DNA of 64,000 bases from Candidatus Saccharimonadota bacterium (GTDB lineage Bacteria > Patescibacteriota > Saccharimonadia > Saccharimonadales > Saccharimonadaceae): NCBI GenBank assembly GCA_905365145.1, contig CAJPIO010000002.1:1-64000 (forward strand), read 5' to 3'. A program made the position numbers and the translations under genes. Below the pieces are notes generated by a model. That model did not search any database, was not told the DNA's origin, and saw nothing but the letters and a program-made list of their open reading frames with translations. Of the stretch, positions 9,434 through 18,202 are shown one piece after another; position 1 is the stretch's first letter; each line of letters begins with the position of its first letter.

Positions 9434-9804
9434 GGTACCCACCCCGATATTGCCGCAACAACCATTACTGCTGGCATAAACGGTATCAACGGCCAAATCG
9501 CTAAACGCAGCAAACCAACCAATAACATCATAAATAACGCTACCAACCCTATAAATAGCGTTATTGTCCTTATAAAGCCGCCAATAATCCGCGATACCAA
9601 GCGATCAAAAAACGCCCGCAGCTGCACCCCGATTGGTCCGCGCACTTTCCCGGCAGAAATTTGCCGCCACGGCGCGAATAGTGTCTTCAGTAATAATCCC
9701 AGCGAAAACGTATCGTATAATCGCTCGATAGACTCCCAAACATCTATTGCTGCCCGCTTCCATCCAACGCTATACCACCACGAAATCATGCCCACAATAA
9801 ACAT
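9421..9804 (-). CDS. Small multi-pass membrane protein coupled to the Clp-like ATPase
   Basis: This 127-residue protein has a Trp-rich N-terminus (ISWWYSVGW), an amphipathic middle and two to three hydrophobic helices in the C-terminal half (about 75-125). I do not recognise the family. Its stop overlaps the start of the membrane-anchored Clp ATPase by 13 bases, so the two are translated together and probably work together at the membrane. A TATAAT lies nine bases upstream of the chosen ATG, which replaces a longer frame that would run into the divergent murT promoter region. Confidence 0.65.
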   Translation of the reverse strand: MFIVGMISWWYSVGWKRAAIDVWESIERLYDTFSLGLLLKTLFAPWRQISAGKVRGPIGVQLRAFFDRLVSRIIGGFIRTITLFIGLVALFMMLLVGLLRLAIWPLIPFMPAVMVVAAISGWVPWHL

Positions 9805-9876
9805 ATGCTTTTTATTATAGTTCAAAAAGCGTTTGGACGCTACTATAATGCGCCAAAAACAGGTATAATGAGTTTT

Positions 9877-11154
9877 ATGCGTCAAACTCTCACGACTATG
9901 CTTGGGAAGACTGTTAAGAAAGCTGCACAGATTCGCGGCGGTAGCGGCTCAGCCTTACCAGGCTTGGTAATCGAAAAAATCGACTCAGATTTTGTCAGCC
10001 GCACATTGCAGCAGCTACCAATGGGTGTAACACTCATCAGCGGTACCAACGGCAAAACCACTACCACCAAAATTGTTGTCGAATTATTAGAAAGCCAAGG
10101 CTTGAAAGTATTCACCAACCGTACTGGCAGCAACTTCACGCGCGGCGTGGCAGCAGCGCTATTAGGCGAAGTTGATTTGCACGGACGAATTAACGCCGAT
10201 ATTGCCGTGCTTGAGCTCGACGAAGCCTATGCTGTTCACTTTGTAAAAGCAATCAAGCCAAGCTACTGTTTGCTGCTCAACGTTATGCGCGACCAGCTCG
10301 ACCGCTTCGGCGAAATTGACAATACCGCCAAACTCCTCCACAATGTTGCAATAAACACAACAAAGTGCGTAGTCCTTAACCGCGACGACCCGCGATTAAG
10401 TAGTCCTGATTTTGTAAACGACATCAAATCACCGCTGCGAAGTTTTGGCGTTAACCCAAAATATTCGCAGACTTTCCCTTCTGATGATTCTCTACGTAGT
10501 AGCGAGCAAAATGCGGCTAAATTGTACGCTGACGACACCAGTCTTGAAGAATTTAAAGACCAGCACGCCGTTATTGCCTTCAATGGTAGTAGTCGCTCGG
10601 TAGATCTGAACCTGCGCGGCATCTACAATCTACAAAATGCCACTGGTGCTGTTGCTTTAGTGCGCGCAATTCTCGGTAATAATCTAAATGTTGATTCTAT
10701 GCTCGAAGCGCTATCAGGTATTAAGCCAGCTTTTGGCCGCGGCGAGCAATTAATAATTGACGGACAACCCTGCGAGCTAGTATTGGTCAAAAACCCGGCT
10801 GGCTTCCGTTTGGCCCTAGCTTCGTTCGATCCAGCAAACTATGCCACTATGATAGCTATTAACGATGCTTACGCTGATGGCCGCGATATGAGCTGGCTCT
10901 GGGATGTCGATTTCGATAGCTTACAAGAACAAGGTGTTACTGCTGTATCTGGTGTCCGCGCCTATGACATGGCTCTACGACTAGAATACGACGAAGTATC
11001 TATCGATTTTGTCGATACCGACCTGACGGTTGCATTGCGCCAACTTATCACTAAACACACTCGCCAACCAAAGCGCATTTATTGTAGCTACACCGCAATG
11101 TTAGCACTACGACGACTACTAGCCCGCTATACCGACGTGGAGGAAATCCGATGA
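9877..11154 (+). CDS. murT: Lipid II isoglutaminyl synthase subunit MurT
   Basis: MurT is the Mur-ligase-like ATP-binding subunit that, with GatD, amidates the alpha-carboxylate of D-Glu in lipid II. The 425-residue protein has the ATP P-loop GTNGKTTTTK near residue 55, the Mur central-domain block VLELDEAYAVHF, and the C-terminal domain typical of MurT (DUF1727). GatD follows with a four-base overlap, which is the usual arrangement. I start at MRQTL because a TATAAT at 9864-9869 ends seven bases before this ATG. The presence of the pair implies amidated peptidoglycan stems. Confidence 0.93.
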   Translation: MRQTLTTMLGKTVKKAAQIRGGSGSALPGLVIEKIDSDFVSRTLQQLPMGVTLISGTNGKTTTTKIVVELLESQGLKVFTNRTGSNFTRGVAAALLGEVDLHGRINADIAVLELDEAYAVHFVKAIKPSYCLLLNVMRDQLDRFGEIDNTAKLLHNVAINTTKCVVLNRDDPRLSSPDFVNDIKSPLRSFGVNPKYSQTFPSDDSLRSSEQNAAKLYADDTSLEEFKDQHAVIAFNGSSRSVDLNLRGIYNLQNATGAVALVRAILGNNLNVDSMLEALSGIKPAFGRGEQLIIDGQPCELVLVKNPAGFRLALASFDPANYATMIAINDAYADGRDMSWLWDVDFDSLQEQGVTAVSGVRAYDMALRLEYDEVSIDFVDTDLTVALRQLITKHTRQPKRIYCSYTAMLALRRLLARYTDVEEIR

Positions 11155-11879
11155 AAAGACAACCGCAATCTATCACTATCTTGCAACTTTATCCGCGCGA
11201 TATGAACATTTACGGCGACTGGGGCAATGTTCTGACTCTCAAGCGGCGGCTAGAATGGCGTGGTTTTGCTACCAAACTAATCGAATATAACGTTGGCGAC
11301 GCTTTTCCAGACGATGTTGATTTAATCGTCGGTGGTGGTGGACAGGACTCTGGACAATTACGAATTAGCGACGACCTGCAAAAGATTGCCCCGCAACTCA
11401 AACGATTAGCTGACGACGATTTACCAATGTTAGTTATCTGCGGTTTATACCAACTATTCGGCCGCTCGTTTACTACCAAAGACGGCGACATAATTCCTGG
11501 TATCAGTATTCTTGACCTAGAGACAATTGGTGGTGACGAGCGCATTGTTGGTAATATTATCGTCAAAAGTCCAGAATTCGGTGAAATTATCGGTTATGAG
11601 AATCACTCCGGGCTAACTACGCTTGGCCAAAATACCACAGCACTCGGCGACGTCATCAAAGGCATAGGCAACAATAATATTGATGGCCGCGAGGGCGCCC
11701 GTTATCGTAACGTTATCGGTACCTATTTGCACGGTCCGCTCTTGCCAAAGAATCCGCACATCGCCGATTGGATGATTTCGCAAGCTATAATCCGTAAATA
11801 CGGCGCCGTCGTTTTAGACCCGCTTGAAGACAAGTACACTGAACAGGCTCGTAATATCGCTAAAAAACGCCCGCGCTAG
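11151..11879 (+). CDS. gatD: Lipid II isoglutaminyl synthase glutaminase subunit GatD
   Basis: GatD is a class I glutamine amidotransferase that feeds ammonia to MurT. The 242-residue protein shows the nucleophile elbow VICGLYQLFG with its catalytic Cys near residue 96, a GGGGQDSGQ oxyanion segment near residue 55, and the catalytic His in YLHGPLLPKNP near residue 195. Length fits the family. The ATG overlaps the murT stop, so the two subunits are coupled in translation. Confidence 0.93.
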   Translation: MKRQPQSITILQLYPRDMNIYGDWGNVLTLKRRLEWRGFATKLIEYNVGDAFPDDVDLIVGGGGQDSGQLRISDDLQKIAPQLKRLADDDLPMLVICGLYQLFGRSFTTKDGDIIPGISILDLETIGGDERIVGNIIVKSPEFGEIIGYENHSGLTTLGQNTTALGDVIKGIGNNNIDGREGARYRNVIGTYLHGPLLPKNPHIADWMISQAIIRKYGAVVLDPLEDKYTEQARNIAKKRPR

Positions 11880-11928
11880 CCGCTACTTTTAACGCTATCC
11901 TCAGATTGGACCTGCTATACTGGTAGAA

Positions 11929-13089
11929 GTGACCAAAATGAGCGCTGTAAAAAAACCAAAAATTAATCGTATTGTCAGCCTAGATTTAATGAGAGGCTGG
12001 TTTTTGGTAATAATCATACTTGATCATTTGAGTTATTTTCCAAACGGCCTCGTGTTCATAAGCGGCGACAGCAGATTATACGTCACTGCCGCCGAAGGAT
12101 TCTTTATTATTTCTGGATTAGTATTAGGTATTGTCCGCGGCGCTAAATTAACAGAGCGCTCGTTTAGATACGCTGCTAAATTGATCTGGCGGCGAAGCTT
12201 CATGCTATATCTGACCAGTATCATCATTACAATATTATCGATTACGATCGGCTGGCATTTTGTTGGTAACGACGGCGTCAAGTCGCCTTTGCCTCCGCTA
12301 GATAGCAATATCTTTAGTTTATTTTGGAGAATAGTTACCTTGCAAGAATTCTACGGCTGGGCCGATTACTTGCGTCTGTATGCGATATTTTTGGCGCTAA
12401 CACCAGCTGCGCTTTGGCTACTGCGCCGCGGCAAATGGTACATCGTTCTAACCGTCAGTACTCTAGTTTGGCTGCTAACGCCAAAGCCGGTTAACGAATT
12501 CACTCAGCCATTTACTTGGCAATTTATTTTTTTCATCGCCTTCACGCTAGGATTTTACTCGCCGCAAATTAAATCATGGTGGAATAGTTTGTCCGCCAAA
12601 ACGCGGCGCCGTACCAAAACTGTCATCTTTACCATGTTTATTATCACTTTCATCGCCAATGTTTTTGCCGAGTTTTTCGCGCCAGCCTTAAATGATAATC
12701 TTTCGACAGCTATTAATAATTTTCACCCTATCCTAGCGGCCAGCTTCGATAAGTTAGCTCTAACGCCAGCGCGCGTAGCTATGTCGCTGCTCTGGTTTAT
12801 TGGGTTTTTTATGATTTTCCAGCGTTTTGAAAAACAAATTAAACGCTACCTCGGCTGGCTACTTATTCCGTTTGGGACTAATTCGCTTTACGTTTATTCA
12901 ATTCATGCCTTCGTAGTCATGGGAGCGCATCTGATAGTCAATCCGCAATATGGCGCGCCGGCTAGTTATTTTAATTCTTTTGACCGTCTAGCCGAGGTTC
13001 CTCAAAACCTCGCGCTATCGATTTTGGTAATTGCAATTATTTACCTAGCAGTGCGAACCAAATTTTTGATGAAGATTATTCCGCGTTAA
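11929..13089 (+). CDS. OpgC/acyltransferase-3-like integral membrane protein
   Basis: This 386-residue protein has about ten hydrophobic helices and the N-terminal signature of OpgC-type acyltransferases: RIVSLDLMRGW, LDHLSYF and a GFFIISGLVLG helix. Such proteins move acyl groups such as succinyl or acetyl onto glycans at the membrane. The substrate cannot be told from sequence; a cell-surface glycan is likely given the neighbouring GT39-like transferase. A TATACT at 11916-11921 ends seven bases before a GTG, which I take as a leaderless start; an ATG three codons in is the alternative. Its end overlaps the convergent glycosyltransferase by 14 bases. Confidence 0.75.
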   Translation: MTKMSAVKKPKINRIVSLDLMRGWFLVIIILDHLSYFPNGLVFISGDSRLYVTAAEGFFIISGLVLGIVRGAKLTERSFRYAAKLIWRRSFMLYLTSIIITILSITIGWHFVGNDGVKSPLPPLDSNIFSLFWRIVTLQEFYGWADYLRLYAIFLALTPAALWLLRRGKWYIVLTVSTLVWLLTPKPVNEFTQPFTWQFIFFIAFTLGFYSPQIKSWWNSLSAKTRRRTKTVIFTMFIITFIANVFAEFFAPALNDNLSTAINNFHPILAASFDKLALTPARVAMSLLWFIGFFMIFQRFEKQIKRYLGWLLIPFGTNSLYVYSIHAFVVMGAHLIVNPQYGAPASYFNSFDRLAEVPQNLALSILVIAIIYLAVRTKFLMKIIPR

Positions 13090-14566
13090 ACTTAGTGATT
13101 TTTAGCGGTGATAAATCGATCGTTTCGACCTCGCGATAGTTGCCTAGCAGATCAGCTTTCATGTCGCTATAGTAGACGTTATAGATATTCTTTGCGTGAG
13201 TAAATACTTTTTTCGTGTCGGCAACTTGGCGGCTATTGCCATCTAGCGGAGCATAACCGCCGCCAAGATGTTGGTCGCTACTAGCAAAATATATCTGGCA
13301 ATTCGGTAGATAATAATCTAGCTCAATCGCCACATACGGATCGGCCGCTAACACCACATCGTTTTCGCTACATTTAACTATAGAAGCAACAGAGTTGACG
13401 TTTGGCTTTTGCATACGCTGAAAGTTATAATTGCCAACCTGGCTGAGGTTAGTTGCCCCGACCGCCAGAATTACCAGCAGAACTAACGGTGAAGCTATTC
13501 GCCAAACTTCACGATTCTCATGTTCGGTCGACAGCGCGAGACTAGCTCCCACGAGCATAACTAAGCCAATCGCAACGTGCGCCAAATAACGCTCGACGTA
13601 CATCGGTTTATACAGAGAAATCACCATCAATAGCATTATCGGCACGCTGATATAACTAACTAATAGCCACAAAATATCATTTTTTTTCTTAACATGAAAA
13701 GTAATAACAATTGAGCGGACAGATACAAAAATTATCGCTAGCACCAATATTGAGGTAATCACACCCAGTTGCCAAAGCGGCTGGTATATTGTATTAAACG
13801 AAACAATACCAATTAACTGCTCGAGATTCATTGGCTGTCCAATTGGCGCGAGCGCACCATTGCCAACCTGTTTCAAAAAAGACGATAGCCACGGGAGAAA
13901 CAGCAACAAACTAAACGCATAAGCCCCTATCCAGCGGCACTCTTTCCATGAAGACTTACGCAACCGACCAGCATCCATCGCGACTAGCCAGGCTAGATGA
14001 GCTAGCCACAAAAGCGCCAAATAGTATAGCGTGTACATACCGAGCGCCACTAGCACTCCATAAATAAGCCAGTCAGTCCACCGCTTGCTAGAGTGCGCCC
14101 GTACCAACATTGCCGTCGCCGCTACGCCGATTAACGACGCCATAGCGTACATGCGAACTTCGAAACCGTAGCGCATTAATAATGGCGCCAGGAGCAACAT
14201 CGTTAATACATAAATGGCTGCTCGCGTATTAAGATGCTTTTTAATAAAACAACCAGCTACCGCGATTGAGGCTCCATAAAAGATCGCGCTTAGCGAGCGC
14301 AATGCCAGTTCGCTCCAGCCAAAAACATTCGCCCAAATTTTCAGAATGAGATAATACAGCGGCGGATGAGTATCAAGTGCCGACAGCCGAATAATCTCGC
14401 TGGCAGACCGCTTGGCTACCATTATCGAATATGCTTCATCAAACCAAACACTCTGCCGCAAGCCAATCCATAAACTAAGAGCTGCCGCTACTACTGGCAC
14501 AGCAATTATCAGCCACCTATAAACCTTGTCATAGTCATTACTATGCTTCCAAAATAATATTTTCAT
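13076..14566 (-). CDS. GT39-like polytopic glycosyltransferase
   Basis: The 496-residue protein has about ten to eleven hydrophobic helices and a C-terminal extracytoplasmic domain of about 120 residues. Its first outside loop holds WFDEAYSI and DTHPPLYYLILK, matching the acidic-loop signature of GT39/ArnT/PMT-type enzymes that use polyprenyl-phosphate sugars. It probably glycosylates a surface protein or polymer. A TATAAT at 14573-14578 ends six bases before the ATG, again a leaderless arrangement. The acceptor and sugar are unknown. Confidence 0.8.
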   Translation of the reverse strand: MKILFWKHSNDYDKVYRWLIIAVPVVAAALSLWIGLRQSVWFDEAYSIMVAKRSASEIIRLSALDTHPPLYYLILKIWANVFGWSELALRSLSAIFYGASIAVAGCFIKKHLNTRAAIYVLTMLLLAPLLMRYGFEVRMYAMASLIGVAATAMLVRAHSSKRWTDWLIYGVLVALGMYTLYYLALLWLAHLAWLVAMDAGRLRKSSWKECRWIGAYAFSLLLFLPWLSSFLKQVGNGALAPIGQPMNLEQLIGIVSFNTIYQPLWQLGVITSILVLAIIFVSVRSIVITFHVKKKNDILWLLVSYISVPIMLLMVISLYKPMYVERYLAHVAIGLVMLVGASLALSTEHENREVWRIASPLVLLVILAVGATNLSQVGNYNFQRMQKPNVNSVASIVKCSENDVVLAADPYVAIELDYYLPNCQIYFASSDQHLGGGYAPLDGNSRQVADTKKVFTHAKNIYNVYYSDMKADLLGNYREVETIDLSPLKITKFNAE

Positions 14567-14630
14567 GCTTTGATTATATTACGACTAGGAAAAACTCGCA
14601 AAATAATATATAATAGCTTTGCACATCTAT

Positions 14631-14706
14631 CGGGGTGTGGCGCAGTTGATAGCGCGCGCGGTTTGGGACCGTGAGGTCGAAGGTTTGAGTCCTTTCACCC
14701 CGACCA
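14631..14706 (+). tRNA. tRNA-Pro(TGG)
   Basis: A 76-nt cloverleaf with encoded CCA. The acceptor is CGGGGTG/CACCCCG, typical of bacterial tRNA-Pro. The anticodon stem CGCGG/CCGTG carries loop TTTGGGA, giving anticodon TGG, and the T arm is GAAGG-TTTGAGT-CCTTT. It reads CCN codons. Confidence 0.93.
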
Positions 14707-14717
14707 TTTGAATCATG

Positions 14718-14745
14718 AACCTGCCAACAAGCGGCAGGTTTTGTT
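14718..14745 (+). terminator. Hairpin terminator after tRNA-Pro
   Basis: AACCTGCC and GGCAGGTT form a perfect 8-bp stem with a short loop, followed by TTGTTATT. The position directly after the tRNA fits a Rho-independent terminator with an imperfect T tract. Confidence 0.7.
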
Positions 14746-14791
14746 ATTATTCTGTTTTGCCCTCCCATACTCCTCATGCTATCATAACTAT

Positions 14792-15394
14792 ATGAAAAGC
14801 AAACAACACTCGCGCCGCCGCATAGTCGTTAATATTTTTGGCACATTAGGGTATTTGTCAGTATTTTTGCAGTGGACGTGGACGGCAATTATATTACTAT
14901 ATCCGTTATTCCAATCAGAAGCTGTACAAAAGATTTTTCTACCAGAACGCCAAGCGCCTCGCCCCGTCGTGAGCCACTCTGGGTGCTATAGCGACGCCGC
15001 CCCTTTCATTGCCATCATCTCTATTGCCATTACAGCTGCAATTATTGTTATGTCAATAATCACGCTGATAGGATTACCAAAGAAAATCGGCAAGACTGGC
15101 GCTAAAATCACGCATTCGGCAGCCAACGTGATAGCCGCCAATACCCACCCGCCAAAACAACAACCAGCAAAAAAATGGAAATTAAACTTGTCGTACAAAC
15201 TGATAATTTGCATTAAATTAATATTGACGGTTCTGCCAGTCATTCTATTACTCTTTGCGCCGACAATTCCTAAACTACCGCACCAAGTTATGACTATCGT
15301 CGGCAATTTCTGCTTAGTGGTATCAGCTGTTTATTGGCTTATCCAATATGCCTTAGCTAAAATCCTACGCGTGCCGCATAAAGAAATTTGGTAA
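14792..15394 (+). CDS. Multi-pass membrane protein of unknown function
   Basis: The 200-residue protein has four hydrophobic helices, two before and two after a basic Pro/Lys/Ala-rich cytoplasmic loop (about 105-135). I do not recognise the family. A longer open frame begins inside the tRNA-Pro terminator. The ATG at 14792 is preferred because a TATCAT box at 14780-14785 ends six bases upstream. Its stop is two bases from the end of the convergent gpmA. Confidence 0.6.
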   Translation: MKSKQHSRRRIVVNIFGTLGYLSVFLQWTWTAIILLYPLFQSEAVQKIFLPERQAPRPVVSHSGCYSDAAPFIAIISIAITAAIIVMSIITLIGLPKKIGKTGAKITHSAANVIAANTHPPKQQPAKKWKLNLSYKLIICIKLILTVLPVILLLFAPTIPKLPHQVMTIVGNFCLVVSAVYWLIQYALAKILRVPHKEIW

Positions 15395-15395
15395 T

Positions 15396-16049
15396 TTAAG
15401 CCTTCGGCGGAATGATGTCTATGGTACGAGTTTGCTTATCCAGCGGCAATTGATGCTCGGTATCAAATTCATACATAAGCAGTGTACCGAACGGCATTTC
15501 CACTTTGCCAATCTCTTCATCAGGAATCTGGTCAAGATACTTCATCAGCGCGCGAATAGTATTACCGTGCGAAACAAGCAGGATATTTTCGCCTCTTTGC
15601 AGCCGCGGCAAGATTTCGCTTTGAAAATATGGAATTGCCCGCGCATAAACATCTTTGAGTGTCTCGCCACCTGGTACTGGATAATCCCAACCGCGGCGAA
15701 TTCCCTGAAATGCCTCACTGCCAATCTCGTCTTTGACTTCCCATTTGTTTTTGCCAGTTAAGTCGCCGTAATCGCGCTCGTTAAGCGGCTTGGCGATAAT
15801 CCGTTCGAGATCCGCCTGGTCGCCCTTGCCGCGCAGAATTCCATCACAGGTTTGCTGCGTACGTTTGAGCTCGCTAGTATAAGCGACATCAAAGTGAATA
15901 TCGCGAATAATTTCACCAAGCTGCTCGGCTTCGCGCATGCCTTTTTCTGTCAAATTGACATCTGTCCAGCCAGTCCACTTACCTAATAAATTCCACTCGC
16001 TCTCTGCGTGGCGGCTAATAACTAAAATTCCCTGTTTTTGCACTTCCAT
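15396..16049 (-). CDS. gpmA: 2,3-bisphosphoglycerate-dependent phosphoglycerate mutase
   Basis: This enzyme interconverts 3- and 2-phosphoglycerate in glycolysis. The 217-residue protein has the phosphohistidine motif SRHAESEWN near residue 12, the second catalytic block [11 protein letters not shown], the proton-donor region [13 protein letters not shown] and the second His in [12 protein letters not shown]. This is the dPGM fold at the short end of its length range. It lies divergent to enolase, the next step of the pathway. A TATAAT at 16056-16061 ends six bases before the ATG. Confidence 0.93.
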   Translation of the reverse strand: MEVQKQGILVISRHAESEWNLLGKWTGWTDVNLTEKGMREAEQLGEIIRDIHFDVAYTSELKRTQQTCDGILRGKGDQADLERIIAKPLNERDYGDLTGKNKWEVKDEIGSEAFQGIRRGWDYPVPGGETLKDVYARAIPYFQSEILPRLQRGENILLVSHGNTIRALMKYLDQIPDEEIGKVEMPFGTLLMYEFDTEHQLPLDKQTRTIDIIPPKA

Positions 16050-16145
16050 AAATTCATTATACCGCGAAAAACGAGTTGCCTGAAATATTTTATCCGTGAG
16101 GTTTCAAACAGTCTAGTCTTCTGCATTAAATGCTATAATATAACT

Positions 16146-17426
16146 ATGAACGATTTCACAATTCAATCAATCAAAGCAAGACAAATCCTCGACAGCCGCG
16201 GCAACCCAACCGTTGAAGCAGACGTTATTTTAAGTAACGGCACGCTTGGCCGTGCTGCCGTACCGAGCGGCGCTAGCACTGGCTCGGCTGAAGCGCTTGA
16301 ATTACGCGATGGCGGCATTGACTGGTCGGGCAAAGCGGTTTACCAGGCAGTACGCAATGTTAACGAAGTCATTGCACCAGCGCTAGCCGGACACGATGCC
16401 AGCGACCAAGCTGCTCTCGACCAGATAATGCTCGATTTAGACGGCACCGATAATAAATCCAAACTCGGCGCTAACGCCATTCTCAGCGTCAGCCTAGCCG
16501 CCGCTAAAGCTGCCGCCAGCGCTAAGAATCAGCCGCTGTGGCGCTACGTCGCAGAGATAACCGACAGCACACCTGTCCTGCCATTACCAATGATGAACGT
16601 GCTCAATGGCGGCGCTCACGCAGCTTTCGCTACCGATATTCAGGAATTTATGATCATTTGTAAAGGTGCGCAGACTTTTGCAGACACACTCAAAATGGGC
16701 ACCGAGATCTTTCATGCGCTAGCCAAAGTACTAAAAAATTATGATTATCCAACTACTGTCGGCGATGAAGGCGGCTACGCACCGCGCGTCCGCAACGGCA
16801 ACCGCGAAGCGCTGGCCTTATTGTCCGAAGCCATTCAAAACGCCGGCTACGAACTCGGCCGCGACGTTGTCTTTGCAATGGATGCTGCGTCAAGCGAATT
16901 CTATCAAGAAGGACGCTACGAGCTCAAATGCGAAGGCAAGTCGCTATCAAGCAGTGAAATGGTTGATTGGCTAGAAGCCTTGACAAATGAATTTCCAATT
17001 GCCTCAATCGAGGACGGTCTAGCCGAAAATGATTGGGATGGCTGGAAGCTGCTGCGCGAACGGCTCGGCGACCGCATCCAGCTAGTCGGCGACGATTTGC
17101 TTGTCACGAACACCTCGCTGATTGAACGGGCTATCGCTGAACAAACTGCCAACGCGCTGCTAGTTAAACCAAATCAAATTGGCTCGCTGACCGAGACTAT
17201 TCAAGCTGTTAAAATGGCGCAAAATGCTGGCTGGCGCACCGTCATGAGCCATCGCTCTGGCGAAACCGAAGACACGACAATCAGCCACTTGGCCGTTGGC
17301 CTGGGTTGCGGCCAGATTAAAACTGGATCGCTATCGCGAACCGATCGCGTCGCTAAATATAACGAGTTATTACGTATCGCCGAAGCTGACCAATCATTGA
17401 CGCTAGCGCAGCCATTTAGCGAATAA
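16146..17426 (+). CDS. eno: Enolase
   Basis: Enolase converts 2-phosphoglycerate to phosphoenolpyruvate. The 426-residue frame has [14 protein letters not shown] at the N-terminus, the GASTGSAEA loop, metal ligands in [24 protein letters not shown] and VGDDLLVTN, and the signature [14 protein letters not shown] with [12 protein letters not shown]. The upstream extension of the open frame is rejected: TATAAT at 16134-16139 ends six bases before this ATG, matching the other leaderless starts. gpmA is transcribed the other way from the same gap. Confidence 0.97.
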   Translation: MNDFTIQSIKARQILDSRGNPTVEADVILSNGTLGRAAVPSGASTGSAEALELRDGGIDWSGKAVYQAVRNVNEVIAPALAGHDASDQAALDQIMLDLDGTDNKSKLGANAILSVSLAAAKAAASAKNQPLWRYVAEITDSTPVLPLPMMNVLNGGAHAAFATDIQEFMIICKGAQTFADTLKMGTEIFHALAKVLKNYDYPTTVGDEGGYAPRVRNGNREALALLSEAIQNAGYELGRDVVFAMDAASSEFYQEGRYELKCEGKSLSSSEMVDWLEALTNEFPIASIEDGLAENDWDGWKLLRERLGDRIQLVGDDLLVTNTSLIERAIAEQTANALLVKPNQIGSLTETIQAVKMAQNAGWRTVMSHRSGETEDTTISHLAVGLGCGQIKTGSLSRTDRVAKYNELLRIAEADQSLTLAQPFSE

Positions 17427-17457
17427 ATAAAACTGTAGGTTTTACTTCTAACAAAGC

Positions 17458-17492
17458 GAAAAACGCCTTTTCTTTGTCAAGAGGTGTTTTTC
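17458..17492 (+). terminator. Terminator of eno
   Basis: AAAACGCCT and AGGTGTTTTT form a stem (with a G-T pair) followed by T residues, 30 bases after the eno stop codon. Confidence 0.65.
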
Positions 17493-17545
17493 ATATCAAA
17501 CTAATTATGTTATACTACTAACGAATAATCGTTTTAGGAGGTTAG

Positions 17546-18136
17546 TTGCTCTCGATCAAACAAAAAAAGCACCGCCGTCCATATGCTATTTTTGCAGTGG
17601 CGATATGCCTGATTAGCACTGGCGTGTATTTTATGATGCTGACCTTATCGCCGTCGGTAGCGCCTCTGATTTTTACCAAGCCGATTGATGCTAAATCGCT
17701 GCCAAAAGCCAAAATCGGCGAGAACCGTATTGTTATACCGCGCATCGGCGTCAATATTCACTACGACAAAGGCCGCACCGCACTCGATCGCGGTGCTGAA
17801 TGGCGACAGCCAAACCATGGCAACCCCAAAGATGGCGGTAATTTCATTATTGCTGCCCACCGCTTCAGTATCCAGCCAACACCGCAGGATACTGTTGAGA
17901 AATCGCCTTTTTATAACATTGATAAGATGAAACTAGGCGATAACATTGTAGTCGATTACGAAGGTGCTCGCTATGCGTACGAAATCACTAAAATATTTGA
18001 TGTCAAACCAGACCAGACTGAAATCGAAGCTCCGTCCCAAGAAGCAAAGCTGACTCTATACAGTTGTGAGCTTGGCGGCTCTGATGCTGGCCGCATCGTC
18101 ATCACAGGCAAACTGCTCGGTCAAGTCGAACAATAA
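17546..18136 (+). CDS. Sortase
   Basis: Sortases cut a LPXTG-like signal and join surface proteins to the cell wall. The 196-residue protein has one N-terminal membrane anchor (about 13-34) and the full catalytic set: His105 in AAHRF, Cys174 in TLYSC and Arg183 in GRIVITG. Length suits a class D/E-type enzyme, although the class cannot be fixed by eye. The start is a TTG with AGGAGG at 17536-17541; the spacing is short but no better start exists. A likely substrate is the LSETG surface protein encoded at 47-52 kb. Confidence 0.9.
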   Translation: MLSIKQKKHRRPYAIFAVAICLISTGVYFMMLTLSPSVAPLIFTKPIDAKSLPKAKIGENRIVIPRIGVNIHYDKGRTALDRGAEWRQPNHGNPKDGGNFIIAAHRFSIQPTPQDTVEKSPFYNIDKMKLGDNIVVDYEGARYAYEITKIFDVKPDQTEIEAPSQEAKLTLYSCELGGSDAGRIVITGKLLGQVEQ

Positions 18137-18171
18137 AATACTCTACCAGTTGTCATACAGTAGAGTATTTT
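18135..18171. terminator. Bidirectional terminator between sortase and rny
   Basis: A perfect 12-bp inverted repeat (AAAATACTCTAC and GTAGAGTATTTT, 13-base loop) overlaps the sortase stop codon and faces the end of rny. Its A and T tails allow termination on both strands. Confidence 0.85.
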
Positions 18172-18202
18172 GATTATAAATTGCAGGCAGATAAAAAGGT
18201 AT

